This document shows, piece by piece, positions 21,401 through 32,381 of a stretch of 64,000 nucleotides of DNA. The translations under genes were made by a program, and so were the position numbers. Within the stretch, counting starts at the first letter, position 1. Each line of letters opens with the position of its first letter. The stretch covers positions 62,001 to 126,000 of the forward strand of contig JARGSG010000247.1 of NCBI GenBank assembly GCA_030374805.1, given 5' to 3'. The notes under the pieces are model-generated. The model saw only the letters and a program-made list of their open reading frames with translations, was not told the DNA's origin and made no database searches. The DNA is from Gracilaria gracilis. Its lineage: Eukaryota > Rhodophyta > Florideophyceae > Gracilariales > Gracilariaceae.

Positions 21401-21573
21401 CTGAAGTACAGCAGCCTACACCGAGGGAGCTAACAACGAACGCCGACGTAGAGTCGCCTCAGCCTCGATCTAGCACCGAAGCGGCAACAAACGTCACTAC
21501 TGAAGTACAGCAGCCTACACCGAGGGAGGTAAACAACGAACGCCGACGTAGAGTCGCCTCAGCCTCGATCTAG
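18415..21573 (+). pseudogene. Chromovirus pol: reverse transcriptase, RNase H, integrase, one in-frame stop
   Basis: From ATG 18415 the frame encodes reverse transcriptase (RMPFGLRNAPATFQRA, active site YIDDVVIYS near 19145) and RNase H (LDTDASDAQIG near 19590, RTDHDSLRWIL). The integrase zinc finger follows (HPGA...H...CNSCIK) and then the core (FVAIDILGPLPKTSEGYRFV). The frame hits TAG at 20695-20697, immediately before LLTDNGSN, and continues in the same frame to 21573 through the second and third acidic residues of the integrase (TDNG, and HPQTNGQVERFNK). CAG to TAG would explain the stop. The 3' end includes a 99-bp tandem duplication whose extra base shifts the frame to a stop at 21573. 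Confidence 0.92.
21375..21573 (+). repeat. 99-bp tandem duplication in the integrase-chromodomain linker
   Basis: 21375-21473 and 21474-21573 are near-identical copies. The second has one extra base around 21531, turning an in-frame 33-codon duplication into a frameshift that ends pol at 21573 and puts the chromodomain out of frame. Confidence 0.85.
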
Positions 21574-21640
21574 CCCCACAACGGCAACAGTACCACAAGG
21601 TAGGCGAGCAGTCACAGCGGATCCTACCACCCAGGTTAAC

Positions 21641-21934
21641 ATGGAGGAAAACCAACTGGCACAAAGAGAAACTACTCCCGCCAGCCAAGAGGTAACTACT
21701 AACACAACGCATCCGGAGGTTAGTACCACAGAATGTGCCATCGACACCATAGTAGGTCACGAACACACCACGCAGGGAATAAGGTACCGTGTTCGGTGGT
21801 ACGGGTGGTCCCCGAGTCACGACACTCTGGAGCCACCGTCTAACCTACCTAACAACTTTGTAATACGCTACTGGCGTAAACGAGGGCAAACCCCGCCACC
21901 ACATGGACAAGCCCAGCGTGGTACGCTGCGCTAA
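21641..21934 (+). CDS. Chromodomain of the chromovirus integrase (out of frame)
   Basis: The frame encodes AIDTIVGHEHTTQGIRYRVR followed by WYGWSPSHDTLEPPSNL, matching the chromodomain at the end of chromoviral integrases (aromatic residues, YRVRW, TLEP). This domain directs integration by reading histone marks. It is separated from pol by the frameshift in the duplicated linker and stops at 21934. The 21641 ATG is only the first Met in this frame and is not a likely real start. Confidence 0.85.
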   Translation: MEENQLAQRETTPASQEVTTNTTHPEVSTTECAIDTIVGHEHTTQGIRYRVRWYGWSPSHDTLEPPSNLPNNFVIRYWRKRGQTPPPHGQAQRGTLR

Positions 21935-22093
21935 GGAGGGGGGAGGAGAAGTCGTCGAAAGCTTCGTCGCAAGTATCTAACGAACTAACCACTCAACAGA
22001 CGAGGGACTCATCTCACAAGAACATCATAACATACTTTATTAGTGCCACTAGTGCAGTGCAGAAGCTCACAGGAAGACCAAGAAGGTGGAACA

Positions 22094-24866
22094 TTACGCT
22101 TTGGAAGAGCCGCGGCCGCGCCCGCGTCCACGAGAAGTACCACGACCACGTCCTCGACCCCTTGAGGTGCCGCGAGAGCTCGCGGAGCCGCCACGGCCGG
22201 AAGAAGTCGACATGGGCATACTGCCACCGGCACTTCCCGAACCACTAGGTTGGGGAGTCGCAGGGAACCTGCCAGACGCCCCGGAGCCACCAGCGCCAGC
22301 ACCAACCGGCAAAGAAAGAGAAGTGGGAGGCATGGGAGGCGGTAGAGAGCCTTGTGGTGGACCACCAGCGGGCGGAGGAACGGGCATCCCCATGGAGGTG
22401 TTCGGGAGAGGGACAGATTGGAAGCCAGTACCAACGGACGGAGGGTCGAAACCAGTAGGTGGAGGCACAGGAACGTTGCCTCGGACCCAAGGGAGAGTAG
22501 TACGGAGGAACGGCAGGCGCCTGACCAAACGGTGCTTGATGCATCCCCCCCCATCCCACTGCCAGTTGGTGGGGCTCTCGAAGAACCGTAGGGATCGAAG
22601 GGAGGCCTCGCGGGGGCGAGGGGAATTTCAGCGAAGCCTTCGACCAAAGTGGAGAGTTCCCCTACATAGGTCGTCACCCTCCCGGTACATACCACGTTGG
22701 AACCGATCGCGGAACCCGCGTAACTGCATAGTACGTCGTTCGTTGAATGCCACAATGGGTAGCATATTCGACAACGTGTTGATAGCGGACAGCACGCTCG
22801 CGGGACCAAGACGGTTGAAATGTACCATAGAGGTTTGGTGGAGACGCGACATAGCGCTCCGGATTGCCTCACTATCGCCACCGGGTGGAAGAGGATTAAC
22901 AGGAGCGGTCTGGAAGCCGATACGGAGGGGACCCTGAGTGGTGCGACCAGCCGGTTGCATGTTCGGCACTGGAGTACCAATTGGTTGAGGAGCCGTCACG
23001 GTAGTAAGGTGGAGTAGCCTGTACCGGAATCGAGGTAGGAAGGGCGGGGGACTCATAGTTCTCGGCAGCCACCAACATGGTGTCCTCATTACCAAGTGGA
23101 TCTTCATCGCCTGGAAGGTTCTGCTCGTGTATCGGCAAGGCACGTCCTACCTCAGGGTCATACACGTCCCAGGCCTGTCCGTCACGCCAATGATGCCCCT
23201 CCACAGCGATCAAATACTTATCAAGTTGCTCTCCGGTGTACTTGGTACCCTCAACAATGGTCGACAACCCAAGGGTGCGAATGGTGGTGATCACCGTCGG
23301 AGGAAGATGGAAGATCCTACCAACTGGTTGAACGCCACTGATACCTAATTGGCTATCGGGGCAGCGGGTGTTCCAGGTAACACCTTCGACGGAGGCCTGA
23401 AGCGCGAGTATCGCCACCATAACGGCCCACTCGCTGCGAGCAACTGTCCACACGGCGTAAGCGTTGTTCGATGCGCGACAGATGCTACTACCGTAATAGG
23501 CGAGGACAGGAGGAGTCGGAATCTCCAACCATTGAGGTACTTCGTAGTCATCCCACCAACTTGGTCGATTCACATACCACTCCTTACGGTTAATGTCGCT
23601 CTGCGACCAATACTCAACGTTGTGGAAGAGATGCATCGTACGCGTATGACCATTGCGGTGTCGAATACGGCTCTCGGTCATGGCGTCAGACGCCCACCGT
23701 TGTCGGTCAGTCCAATAATTGGAGTCGAACGGACGCTCGAACGCTACGTAGTCAATGGAAACCTCGAGGTGATCACTCGGCTCATCCAAACGGTACAGTA
23801 TATCCACCAAACGGCGGAAATAGTGAACCTCTCCATCGCTGCGGACGTATGGGAGGTCGGAAGGAATCGTGATGGGGATGTAGTAGAGGAACTTCGTATG
23901 ACGTTGACGTGCATGGTAGCACCGGTCTCGACCCAAGCGGTCTTGTTTCTCTCCACGACGAGGAGGAGGCGGAGCCATAGGGACCGCTGCCAATCGTTTG
24001 CTATCCCATCTCGCCAATTCGGTGTAGAAGAGAAGTGTCGGATACCGAGAACGGGTAGTCGCGTACGTTGAACCAGTGTGGAAGGGCCAATGAGGCAGAG
24101 CAACCAATTCAGGTGATAGATCAGAGAAGTGCGCTCCAAACCGGGCGCTCGGATTACCATGTGGTCGGTTCAAGTCATTGGGGTTAAGCCTTTGGGCCTC
24201 CACCGTGCCGGCCGCTGCCAAGGGGTTGACGTCGCTGAAGGCAGTCGCCGCGTAGGGGTCACGATGTCCAGCTCTACCATAGGGGTCTTGACGTGCGCGA
24301 GTGCTCGACCTAGTGGCGGGTTTGAAGATGCCTCCGCGCCCACGACCGCGCGATGGCCCAGGGGTCTTGTCCGCAATGGTGGAGGATCGCGGTACCGATT
24401 GGTAAGGAGTAGATCGCGCGACCGGAGATGGGGAAACCTCAGAGGTGGAGTAACCCTTTATAGGGTCGTAATGCGGCTCTTCGTACACCTCATGGTTCTC
24501 CTCAATGGGCGTGCGCTCGTCACCGGAGGGTTTGGAAAGGGGCGTACCGTCATCGGTCGCCATCACCGGGTGGTATCCCCCGGCATAAGGTGAATCTTCA
24601 CCAGAAGGTCTCGAAGGGGGCGGTACCAAGACGGGTGGCGCGAACGGAGGACTGACACTCGCCCCGCCGTGGGAGAGCGACATAGACCAACCGGTAGGTG
24701 AATTGGAACGGTCGTTCATGGAACGGCGAACGGCGGCGACCAAACAGGAAATACGGATCAAGACGGGTAGGACCACGTGGTGTGCTGACACGAATGCAAC
24801 GCCAAGGAGCAATACCAAATGGTGAGAAAGGAGCGGAAGAGGTGTTGGAGTCAACGATTGCGCCAA
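22094..24866 (-). CDS. Long antisense ORF of the chromovirus, unknown function, RGG-rich C-terminus (broken)
   Basis: Between the chromodomain and the 3' LTR the minus strand is open from 24866 (656 codons to 22896; a plausible ATG start, MNDRSNSPTGW, lies near 24718). It continues with frame changes through 23143-22628 and 22528-22094. The middle part is rich in Trp/Tyr/Arg and looks folded (HLEVSIDYVAFERPF, VEYWSQSDINRKEW, VPQWLEIPTPPVLAYYG). The last piece ends in Arg-Gly repeats (SRGRGRGRGTSRGRGRGRG), typical of RNA-binding tails. I recognise no family. It is not an obvious env gene. Frame consistency over about 2.8 kb suggests it was once translated. Confidence 0.6.
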
Positions 24867-25124
24867 GGGGAACCGAGCAGACAGGAAGTGCGACGCGGTA
24901 CCACCACGACGTACCAGGTGGAATGGACACTACCGCCAGGGAGAGAAGCGAACAGACGGAACCCACGGGGTGAGAAACCACACTGGTGAACGCAAGGAGC
25001 GTCTCGGCGAAGGGGGATACGACGCGTACCGCGACGGTGATGCAGTCCGCTTGCAAGCGGGGAGTGACCGTTCGGTGAGTTCGATCCATCTCCAATTGTG
25101 TACAGCCACGGGGCGTGCCTGTCG

Positions 25125-25136
25125 GTAGGAGGGGTC
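25125..25136 (+). other. Polypurine tract of the chromovirus
   Basis: GGTAGGAGGGG-type purine-rich sequence sits directly before the 3' LTR start at 25137, the expected plus-strand primer. Confidence 0.65.
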
Positions 25137-25687
25137 TGTAGTATAGTGAGCCCTAGCTGGGGACACGGTGAACCAAGTGGTAATCTGGTTGAGTTGCACT
25201 GGACACCACGTGGTAGATTGGTCACTACTGCACTACTTAGTTAACTGCTAATTGGCAATTTCTAATTTTTAATTGTAGTTTTAGACTAGATATCGGGCCG
25301 GGGGTTTGCACCTCAGGCGCACCTCCCGGTGGCCCACGTGGCACTAGGCCCCGTGAGAGCCGGGTGGCGCTCGACGTACTTAGTACGTACGAGACGCCAC
25401 CCCCGCGCCAAATGGTAAAGACAAGCACCTACTAGGCAACTTCTACACCCGTTTGGTTCTACAGTCGCCAGATAGGTAAGTCTAGTTTCGTCTACGTAGT
25501 TTTCACTGACCCAGAGGTAGTACGTGCCTGTCGCACACCAACACAGGCGTACCCACCACTCGGTTACTTTGCACTACTAGCAGTGGCTTGGTGCTGCCAC
25601 CTATTAGGTCCACGTTCGATTCAACCTCCTAGGTCGAGCCCCACCGGCGCTCCCTAGAACGCACTCGCACCGCACGGTTATACCACA
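25137..25687 (+). repeat. 3' LTR of the chromovirus (551 bp)
   Basis: Copy of 14553-15103. It is followed by the target duplication TCATC at 25688-25692, where the host CBM41-like gene resumes. Confidence 0.95.
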
Positions 25688-26700
25688 TCATCAGGCATTG
25701 CCTTCCGATCCCCAGCCTTCGTTTACAACTTTCCAATCACTGTTTCCACCACATATTTCACTATGCTCTCATTCCATCCGCGCCCTGCTTGATTTGTTTC
25801 ACGCTCTGGTACAACAGTCCTCAAGGTCAACGTACGTTTCGCCGCAGATACAAGCACCGCAGCTACTTACAATCAAACCATCTTCAGCAGTCGTGCCGTT
25901 AAAGCATCTCGTCTTATTTTACTATCGACTGGATCGATCCACGCCTATTGTTTCAATTACTTTCAATGCCACCACGTCAACATCAACAACAACTTTGCAA
26001 CCTATTTCCTTACCGTCGCCGTATCAAACAGCTCGAGCTTTCTCAATAGACTTAACTCAACTATTACCACAACCGTCTTCCTCTGAATCCGATCATCTTC
26101 AACTGTCCATCATGCCAATTCGAACTTCTTCCTCATCAACAATTCGCGAATCAGCTCTGTTGTGGCGTCCTTCCTTTGGCCTTCGCGTTATCTATGCTCA
26201 ATCTTTTCCGCGACTTTTGACCCCGTCAAACGTCGATATAACAATCGTGTATCATCGCTATGATCATCATTGGGCTGACTGGGAGCTTCATGTGTGGACC
26301 CATGCCACTGAGCATTATCCTGCTTTTACCACAAAGCTCACTGTTACAAGACCTCACATCCCAGGTCAACTCGTTTTTCATTTGATTGGATATGTATTTC
26401 CATATAAAACTCAGATCTATGCAGAACCTGTTCGAATGAAGTTACACCCTGCGCAAACCACACTCAACGATTTTGTTCATACTATTGTAGGAGACCCTTA
26501 TCGAGATGCTTGTCGGAGAGATGTAGTTAGAGAATGGACAAGTGCACAACCGCCGTCTCAGATCATTCATTTTGTCCAGGGAGACTCTAGAATATATGTT
26601 CAACCTCCAGAGCCGCAGCTTTTCAAATCCAAGCGATGGTTTAGAATCAGGTATCGACGATTCTTACCATCTGATTATGACGGCTGGGACTTTGAAGCCG
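25688..26700 (+). pseudogene. CBM41/PUD-like starch-binding protein, 3' part, truncated
   Basis: This frame continues the one cut at 14552. It encodes a CBM41 (pullulanase-associated) like module: VDITIVYHRYDHHWADWELHVW near 26230-26300 and the module end IIHFVQGDSRIYVQPPEP near 26560-26620. A second module then begins (WFRIRYRRF...DYDGWDF, about 26640-26690). CBM41 modules bind alpha-glucans such as starch and usually precede debranching enzymes. The second module breaks off around 26690-26710, where UTP20-like sequence starts in another frame, so the catalytic part, if any, is gone. Family assignment is by motif, moderate confidence. Confidence 0.6.
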
Positions 26701-29700
26701 CTAGCCCAAGTTATTGGAGTTCTCGAAAAGGATATGAACTTCGATGTATCAATGCTCAACATGCCAGAATTCGTTGTCCAAAAGGCTGTTCTTGGCTCAG
26801 TGGAGGCCATTGTGAGACAATGCAGAATGTCTCTGCCCTCTTCATCATGGAGGCAGTTGACCATCGCTACTTTAATTTTGATGGGAAATGCTGGTGTTCA
26901 ACCTCACGGGCAGTCGATCCGATCTCGGTCTCTTCGAGTATGTTCTGAGATGTTTCGTATTCGCTCGTCCGAGATTGCGTTTTGTACAGGAAGGGTGTTG
27001 AAGACTCTAAATGATGCTGGTTTCAACACGGAGACAAATCGAACTATTAAAAAGACAACAGCTTTCATACAATTTCTTGGAATTGTTATGGGATCTGTCG
27101 CATTGGATGGGAAGGAAGAAATCCTTACGGACCATATATGGGCTATGGAATATTGCATTGGTGTCGTGAAAGGGGCAGAAGTGGATGTCGACACGGTTGA
27201 GGTTGGCCTTAGTATTGCGAAAGGGTTTCTAACGTTTTGTCAAGGCTTATCATTTCCAAATCCAGAACTCGCCCCTGTGCTTGTTGCCAATATTAATCGC
27301 CTCCTAGAATTGCTATCGAGTGTGCTACAAACTTTAGTGCTACGACTTCTCGATCGAATGGACAATGGGCAAAAAGCCCTGAAGACATGGGCAAAAGCTT
27401 TTGTGAAATCTCTGGAAGTTCTTGAAATGCTTGCCGCCTTTGAGCTTACGGATGTGCGAATGTTTGTTCCCGTAGCTGATGCTTTGAGTGCATCACTTAT
27501 CTCCGGAAATTGGCATGCGTCGTCAGCGAACAGTTCACTGCGGGCTCTATCGGCTATTGCCATTCGAGTAAAAGAAGGCGACGGAGATGAACATCATGCG
27601 ATTCAGAAAAGCATATCACGCCTTATTCCCCAGATATCTCACTCACGGTATACGAAGGACCCTTTGGCATTTGTTGCACTATGTGATCTGCTTTCTAACA
27701 CCAGTCAAGCTGATTTGGTCTCCGCCTTTGAGATTCTGAAATCCATGTATGCCATGAAGTCAACAAAGCTTGATTCCCCTGACTTGGACAAACGAATCGA
27801 AGCCTTGAACGAGTTGAACGCCATGATAAAGAAAGGATTATCTGCCGGGGGTTCAACTATTCATACTAGGAAGAATACTCCTTGCGGTCCGGATGCTCTT
27901 GTTGCTCTTTTTTGTGGCGCTTTCGCTGCTGTCCGTAGTGATGACACTGCAGTTCGCGGGAACGCTGGATATAGCCTGGCTCTAATGGCGAAATGGGCTG
28001 CTTGGTCCGACTGCACTGGTGTAAAGCAGCTGAGGATACATATATTCGAATCACTTATTCATGCAACTGTTAAATCCAGAGACGATGACTGTCGAAGGGA
28101 GTACTGCCGAGCTTTGGGAGAATTTGTGCGTACTTCGAGTCAAGCGCAGCATATAGATGATGATGGGCTCCTCATCCTCCCAATTATGAAGGGTCTATCC
28201 TCATCGACTGATTTTAACGTTGACGTTTTCGAGAACTTGGTTCATTTGCAGGCACATCGTCGAGGAAGAGCAATCCGGGATGTTGAGAAATGTATTTCAT
28301 CTTTCAGAGAGAGACGATTAGACGAAGACAAACATTCGATAATCCGGTACACGTCATTCGTGAAATCTTTTTGTCTACCTTTGGCTTTCAACATGGCACT
28401 AGAAATGGTGGAGAATATAGATCCTCAGAGTCGAATGCGGCAAATGAGGGGATTTCAAAGAAAAGAAAGTTCAAGGCGTGATGTAGGGATGTGGACCGTT
28501 TCGTTGGCAGGCGAATCAACCCGACTATTAGATTGGGAGGACTACCAAACCTGTTTAAGCGACGTCCTGCGGCGCTTGCGAACTGAAGCAAGAGAGAATG
28601 TTTGTGGTGTGTTATTCAAACTGTTGGTTAAGATTTCAGACGCCTGCCCACGGTATGAGGAAGGATCTGTTGAATACATTGCAGCATCAACGTATTTGGC
28701 CGATGTCGTTTTGCCACGGATGCTTCAGTACGTCACTGCTGGAGCGGTTGAAGGAGATTTAATCAAGGATTCAAGCAGGCAAGCAAATCACAGGAACAGA
28801 CCTGGTGCATTAGCATTTCAGGCCCCAGTGGCGGTAGCAATCGCGCAGTTGATGAGACAGCTTCCACCAGCCAAAGTAGACACGTTAATTCCTCTACTTG
28901 TTACTCCTGTGACGAACGCACTACGCTCGCGAAGGAGTGGAATACGGGATTCTGCAAGACGGCTCTCACTTCAGTTGTTCTTGTTCTTGGTCCGAAGTAT
29001 CTGGGCTACGTTATTCAGCAAGTTTTGTGAGGCTTAACTGAGGGGTTCCGCCGTGATAACTGTGTGTTCGTTATATATTCAGTACCGAGTGGTATACTTG
29101 AGGACAAACGTACTGGAACGGGGCGATATTCGTTGGATAGCATTTACGACGTTGTTCAGCAAGTTGCTGATTTCCTTATTGAGGAACTTAAGTGTGGGAT
29201 TGATGACACTAGGAAGGAATATGAAGATCCTAATGCATCTGTATCTCGCAAACGACAGTCAACTTTCCGGGCCATGAAAGCATGCGAATGTGCTCAGATC
29301 ATATCCGAGAACATCACATTTCAAGATCACGCCGAGGCCTTTTGCAGACCATACGTTAACCTGTTGGCAAATGCTTCCTCTTCAAAGCTGTTTCATAGGG
29401 TGCAAGAGTGTTGGCGCCACATCATCCTTGGTTTCTCAAGAAATTCCAGCATGGTCGTGGAAGATTCCTTCATCTTCTGTTACAAATTGGTTCGTTGGGA
29501 AACTAGTGGAGTCGCAGCAACTCAAGCCACATTCACAGAATCCGGAAAGGACCAGGACGAACGCGCGCAGCAGTTGGTAAGCTCAAGTTACAACCATCGG
29601 ATTTTTAAGCTTGGTATGCAATTCTTGTCCTCAAGTCTTGTCAAGAACTGGCCGACAATCTTAGAGAAAACTGCAAATTCGAGGAAGATACAGGCCATGT

Positions 29701-29927
29701 GTGAGCCGTTCCTACCATTTATTGTCAAAGCTTTGAGCTATGGTCGAGATGACTTGACCTTGGTGGCCTTCAAGATCACGCAAAGAATGCTCAAATTACC
29801 GCTTCCTGGAAGGACAGAAATGGGGAAGAGTCTGTCAGACACGATCGTGAACGTGTTGTCATATGGATCCAATGCTATTAGTAACACTGGATTAGGGCGC
29901 AACTTTGTTAGAAGGTTGTTTTCTTAG
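26700..29927 (+). pseudogene. UTP20: UTP20 (DRIM family, ribosome biogenesis) remnant
   Basis: UTP20 is a very large HEAT-repeat protein of the small-subunit processome (about 2,500-2,800 residues in yeast and human). The frame open from 26542 (UTP20-like from about 26700) to 29037 encodes some 780 residues of HEAT-like helices. Near its end it has PLLVTPVTNALRSRRSGIRDSARR, typical of UTP20. There a frameshift occurs near 28965. The correct continuation (LVLGPKYLGYVIQQVL) lies in another frame, hits TGA at 29028-29030, and resumes as GLTEGFRRDNCVFVIYSV and on to 29927. TGA here likely replaces an Arg codon. The N-terminal half is missing (joined to the CBM41-like gene), and after 29927 no clear continuation is seen. 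Confidence 0.75.
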
Positions 29928-30291
29928 AAGGCCCATCGTGATGCGTTGCAGCGAGAAACACGAGAGAAGTGACGTTGCTCTACATAGCAAAGAAGAGGTC
30001 AAGCCCTCTTTTATTGGCAGTCTCATCCACAAGAAGGTTTCATCTCAAGTTGGCCTCCACGCGCGCTTTGAGCAGAAACTTGCGTGTGCCCTGTTATTCG
30101 AGCGGCGTGCAAAATGGAAGAAACCCACACCTCTCTGCGCTAAGAGAGATACTGCAGACTACTCACGAAGAATAGCTCATTGTTTGGAAGGCTGATGTGC
30201 CTGATGACCTTGTTCCACAGAGAGAGCCCTGCCACTCACGCGTCGTTTACCATTGTTCCCGGAGTTGCTATGAGCCGCATTCGTTGTTTAT
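29928..30291. other. No recognisable gene
   Basis: Short frames only. Possibly more decayed UTP20 sequence, but I could not follow it. Confidence 0.4.
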
Positions 30292-30840
30292 CTAATGGAA
30301 GTAGGCGTTTGGCCTAGTGGTATTCGTGCGCGAGCTCCTCTTTGTGCGATAGAGTTCTCGGTCACTCACCAAGGTACTGCTAGCATACGAAGCATGTTCC
30401 GTTTGAACCGGGAAGTTTGTCTGTTGTGGGTGCTCCAGCTGTGCAGGCGGCTGTTGGTCTACGCGGGAATCGCCGCTCCAACGACCGAGTGCATGGTAGC
30501 TGGGTACGGTTGTGTGGCAAACTACGCAACCAACGCATATGTACAAGGTGTTTGCATCGACGTAACAAATGGCAGTACCTTTTGCAGCTCCAGAGGGGCG
30601 TTTTTGGCACTTGGAACAGCTTACTACGATGTGGTCTTGTGGCATCATTCCACAAGCATTGCACACGCCTACGCAGTGGTCTACCGATCCTTCAAGTGAT
30701 AAGAAAAATGGTCCACAAACTTTGCGTTGTTTCGAAAGATCAGCGTCACTCACTTGTGTTTCATCCTCACTTTGTGCAAAATAATCAGTTGTACAGAGTT
30801 GCTGTGGCTTGATCTCGTCGTATTTGCGTTTGGAGCCCAT
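30292..30840 (-). CDS. Small cysteine-rich (CxxC) protein, unrecognised, probably frameshifted
   Basis: From ATG 30840 the frame reads MGSKRKYDEIK, an acidic stretch, then GPFFLSLEGSVDHCVGVCNA with a run of cysteine pairs (CNAC, CSKC, CVGCVVC) suggesting a zinc-binding module, followed by a low-complexity tail to 30292. The Cys-rich part has the feel of a treble-clef or Siva-like finger, but I would not name it. The tail after about residue 110 looks out of frame. Confidence 0.35.
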   Translation of the reverse strand: MGSKRKYDEIKPQQLCTTDYFAQSEDETQVSDADLSKQRKVCGPFFLSLEGSVDHCVGVCNACGMMPQDHIVVSCSKCQKRPSGAAKGTAICYVDANTLYICVGCVVCHTTVPSYHALGRWSGDSRVDQQPPAQLEHPQQTNFPVQTEHASYASSTLVSDRELYRTKRSSRTNTTRPNAYFH

Positions 30841-31020
30841 GATGCTGTTGAAGTGGCGCAGCGCCCGACGGATAAGCAACGTCGTGAAAGTCAGGGCAAC
30901 GCAGAGCGAGGGTTGAGATGGTAGTGGTCCCCTGAACGGAAAGTGTCGCCAGAGGCGGGTGTGACTCCGATGGCAGCCGGATGCAATAGATTGGGAACGC
31001 CCGCGGCGGTCGACGAACAC

Positions 31021-32380
31021 CGCCCGAACTCCGGCGCGGGGTGTCGCCGAGACGTTGAGAGGTCGTCAATTTATGACACGGCATGAATATCTACGTCGTG
31101 TATTTTCGCCTTTTCAATTGTAATAATAATATAAAGTTACAGTAGTGATGTGGCAGCTCCAAGTACTGGCTCGTGATTGGACAGCGTGCGTTCACGTCAT
31201 GTGAATCACGCTTGTTGGTCGAAGATATCCTTCACCATCATCATGGTGCACCATGATGGTCATGTTGTGCGCCCACATCATTCGAGATCAGCCCTCTCAC
31301 GACAGACCAACAGGGTCCTGCGCAAGACCTCACCTGTCTCATCGTTCCTTTTCGCTATAACCGTATTCATTACGAAGAGGGTTACTGCCAGCTTTTTGAC
31401 GCACCTGTTCAGCTTTCCATTGGGAACTGCTCTGAGCAGAAAACGCCTGTCGAAGAATGGCAAACGGAAGGATGTGCACAATGCCATCAGCGATCGTCTC
31501 AAGGCCTACTCTGTAATCACCAACAAGCAACCTCAAGTCAGTTCTGGAGTGCGAGTCAAATACACCTGCCTCTTCAAAACATGCACTCCCGCCTTCCGGC
31601 GGAAATGAAAGCAAATAGCAGAAAGACCATCTACACCCGCCGAGCCTACTGAGAATGTGCACACCGAAGACGTACAGGACGTTATTGGACTGGTCGGGCG
31701 CCATCCATGCCTCTAGTTACGAGTTCGACCGACTTCGACGGACCAAGACGCCACTACAGACCAAGACTTTCTTTTCGTGTGCCTCGCTCCATGCTCCAAA
31801 GCTCCATGGTACGTGCGTTCAATTAAAGCGCCTGCCTTGAAGAAAGGGGCTTTCGCTACTCTTGATTCTTTCCAGTCTTGCCCAAGGGGCAAAACTACTA
31901 GAAGAGCAGAGGGGAGAGCATTGAAGCAGCACAAGCCCCTCGCGTGCAGAGACGCAAGCAAAAAGGCGGTGTTTACTGCTTGGAGTGACTACTCTTTAAC
32001 TCCCACGGTAGGCGGGCACTAGCGGCCCTGGCGGGGTCGTCAGTGTCGCAGAAAAGCGTCCACGTCGAGGGGTGCAGGAGACGTTCACTACCGGATGAGA
32101 GCACGACGGTAATCAACGACCTTCTGAAACTCTGGCCGTCAACAACAGTCGCAACTCGCCCCATCGCACAATAAATACAGCCCGAAGAGACACAAAATAA
32201 CCGCCTACAAATCTCTCCATATCTCCCACTTTCTCCTATACCTTATCAATCCACATCGCGACGATCCAGGTGCGCATACGGGGACGGCTGCACCCAAAGG
32301 AAGTAATCCACAAGACTTCTCTCTCTCTATAGGTATCCCAGCCTAGCTAGCTACGACTGGACTTTCCTCTTAGCAAAGAA
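31021..32380. other. Intergenic or decayed region, nothing recognised
   Basis: Several 60-140 codon ORFs on both strands, including one at 31177-31608, show no domain I recognise. A pyrimidine-rich stretch with CTCTCTCTCT near 32320 precedes the LRR-like gene and could be promoter or UTR sequence. Confidence 0.4.
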
Positions 32381-32381
32381 T

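Larger units (their letters stand above)
14553..25687 (+). mobile_element. Ty3/gypsy chromovirus LTR retrotransposon, 11.1 kb, 5-bp TSD
   Basis: Two 551-bp LTRs (14553-15103 and 25137-25687), beginning TGTAG and ending CCACA, enclose gag, protease, RT-RNase H, integrase and a chromodomain in the Ty3/gypsy order, plus a long antisense ORF before the 3' LTR. The target duplication TCATC is at 14548-14552 and 25688-25692. By eye the LTRs differ at only two positions, so the insertion is recent. The coding region nevertheless has several stops and frameshifts, so this copy is probably moved in trans or is dead. The element splits a CBM41-like host gene in frame. Confidence 0.95.

Noticed and set aside
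26542-26700. UTP20 starting at 26542
   Set aside because: The first 50 codons of that open frame overlap the second CBM41-like module in another frame and do not look like UTP20; the UTP20-like part begins near 26700.
30300-30370. tRNA-like segment with an A-box-like TGGCCTAGTGG
   Set aside because: No convincing B box and no complementary acceptor stem 65-75 nt downstream, so I do not call a tRNA.
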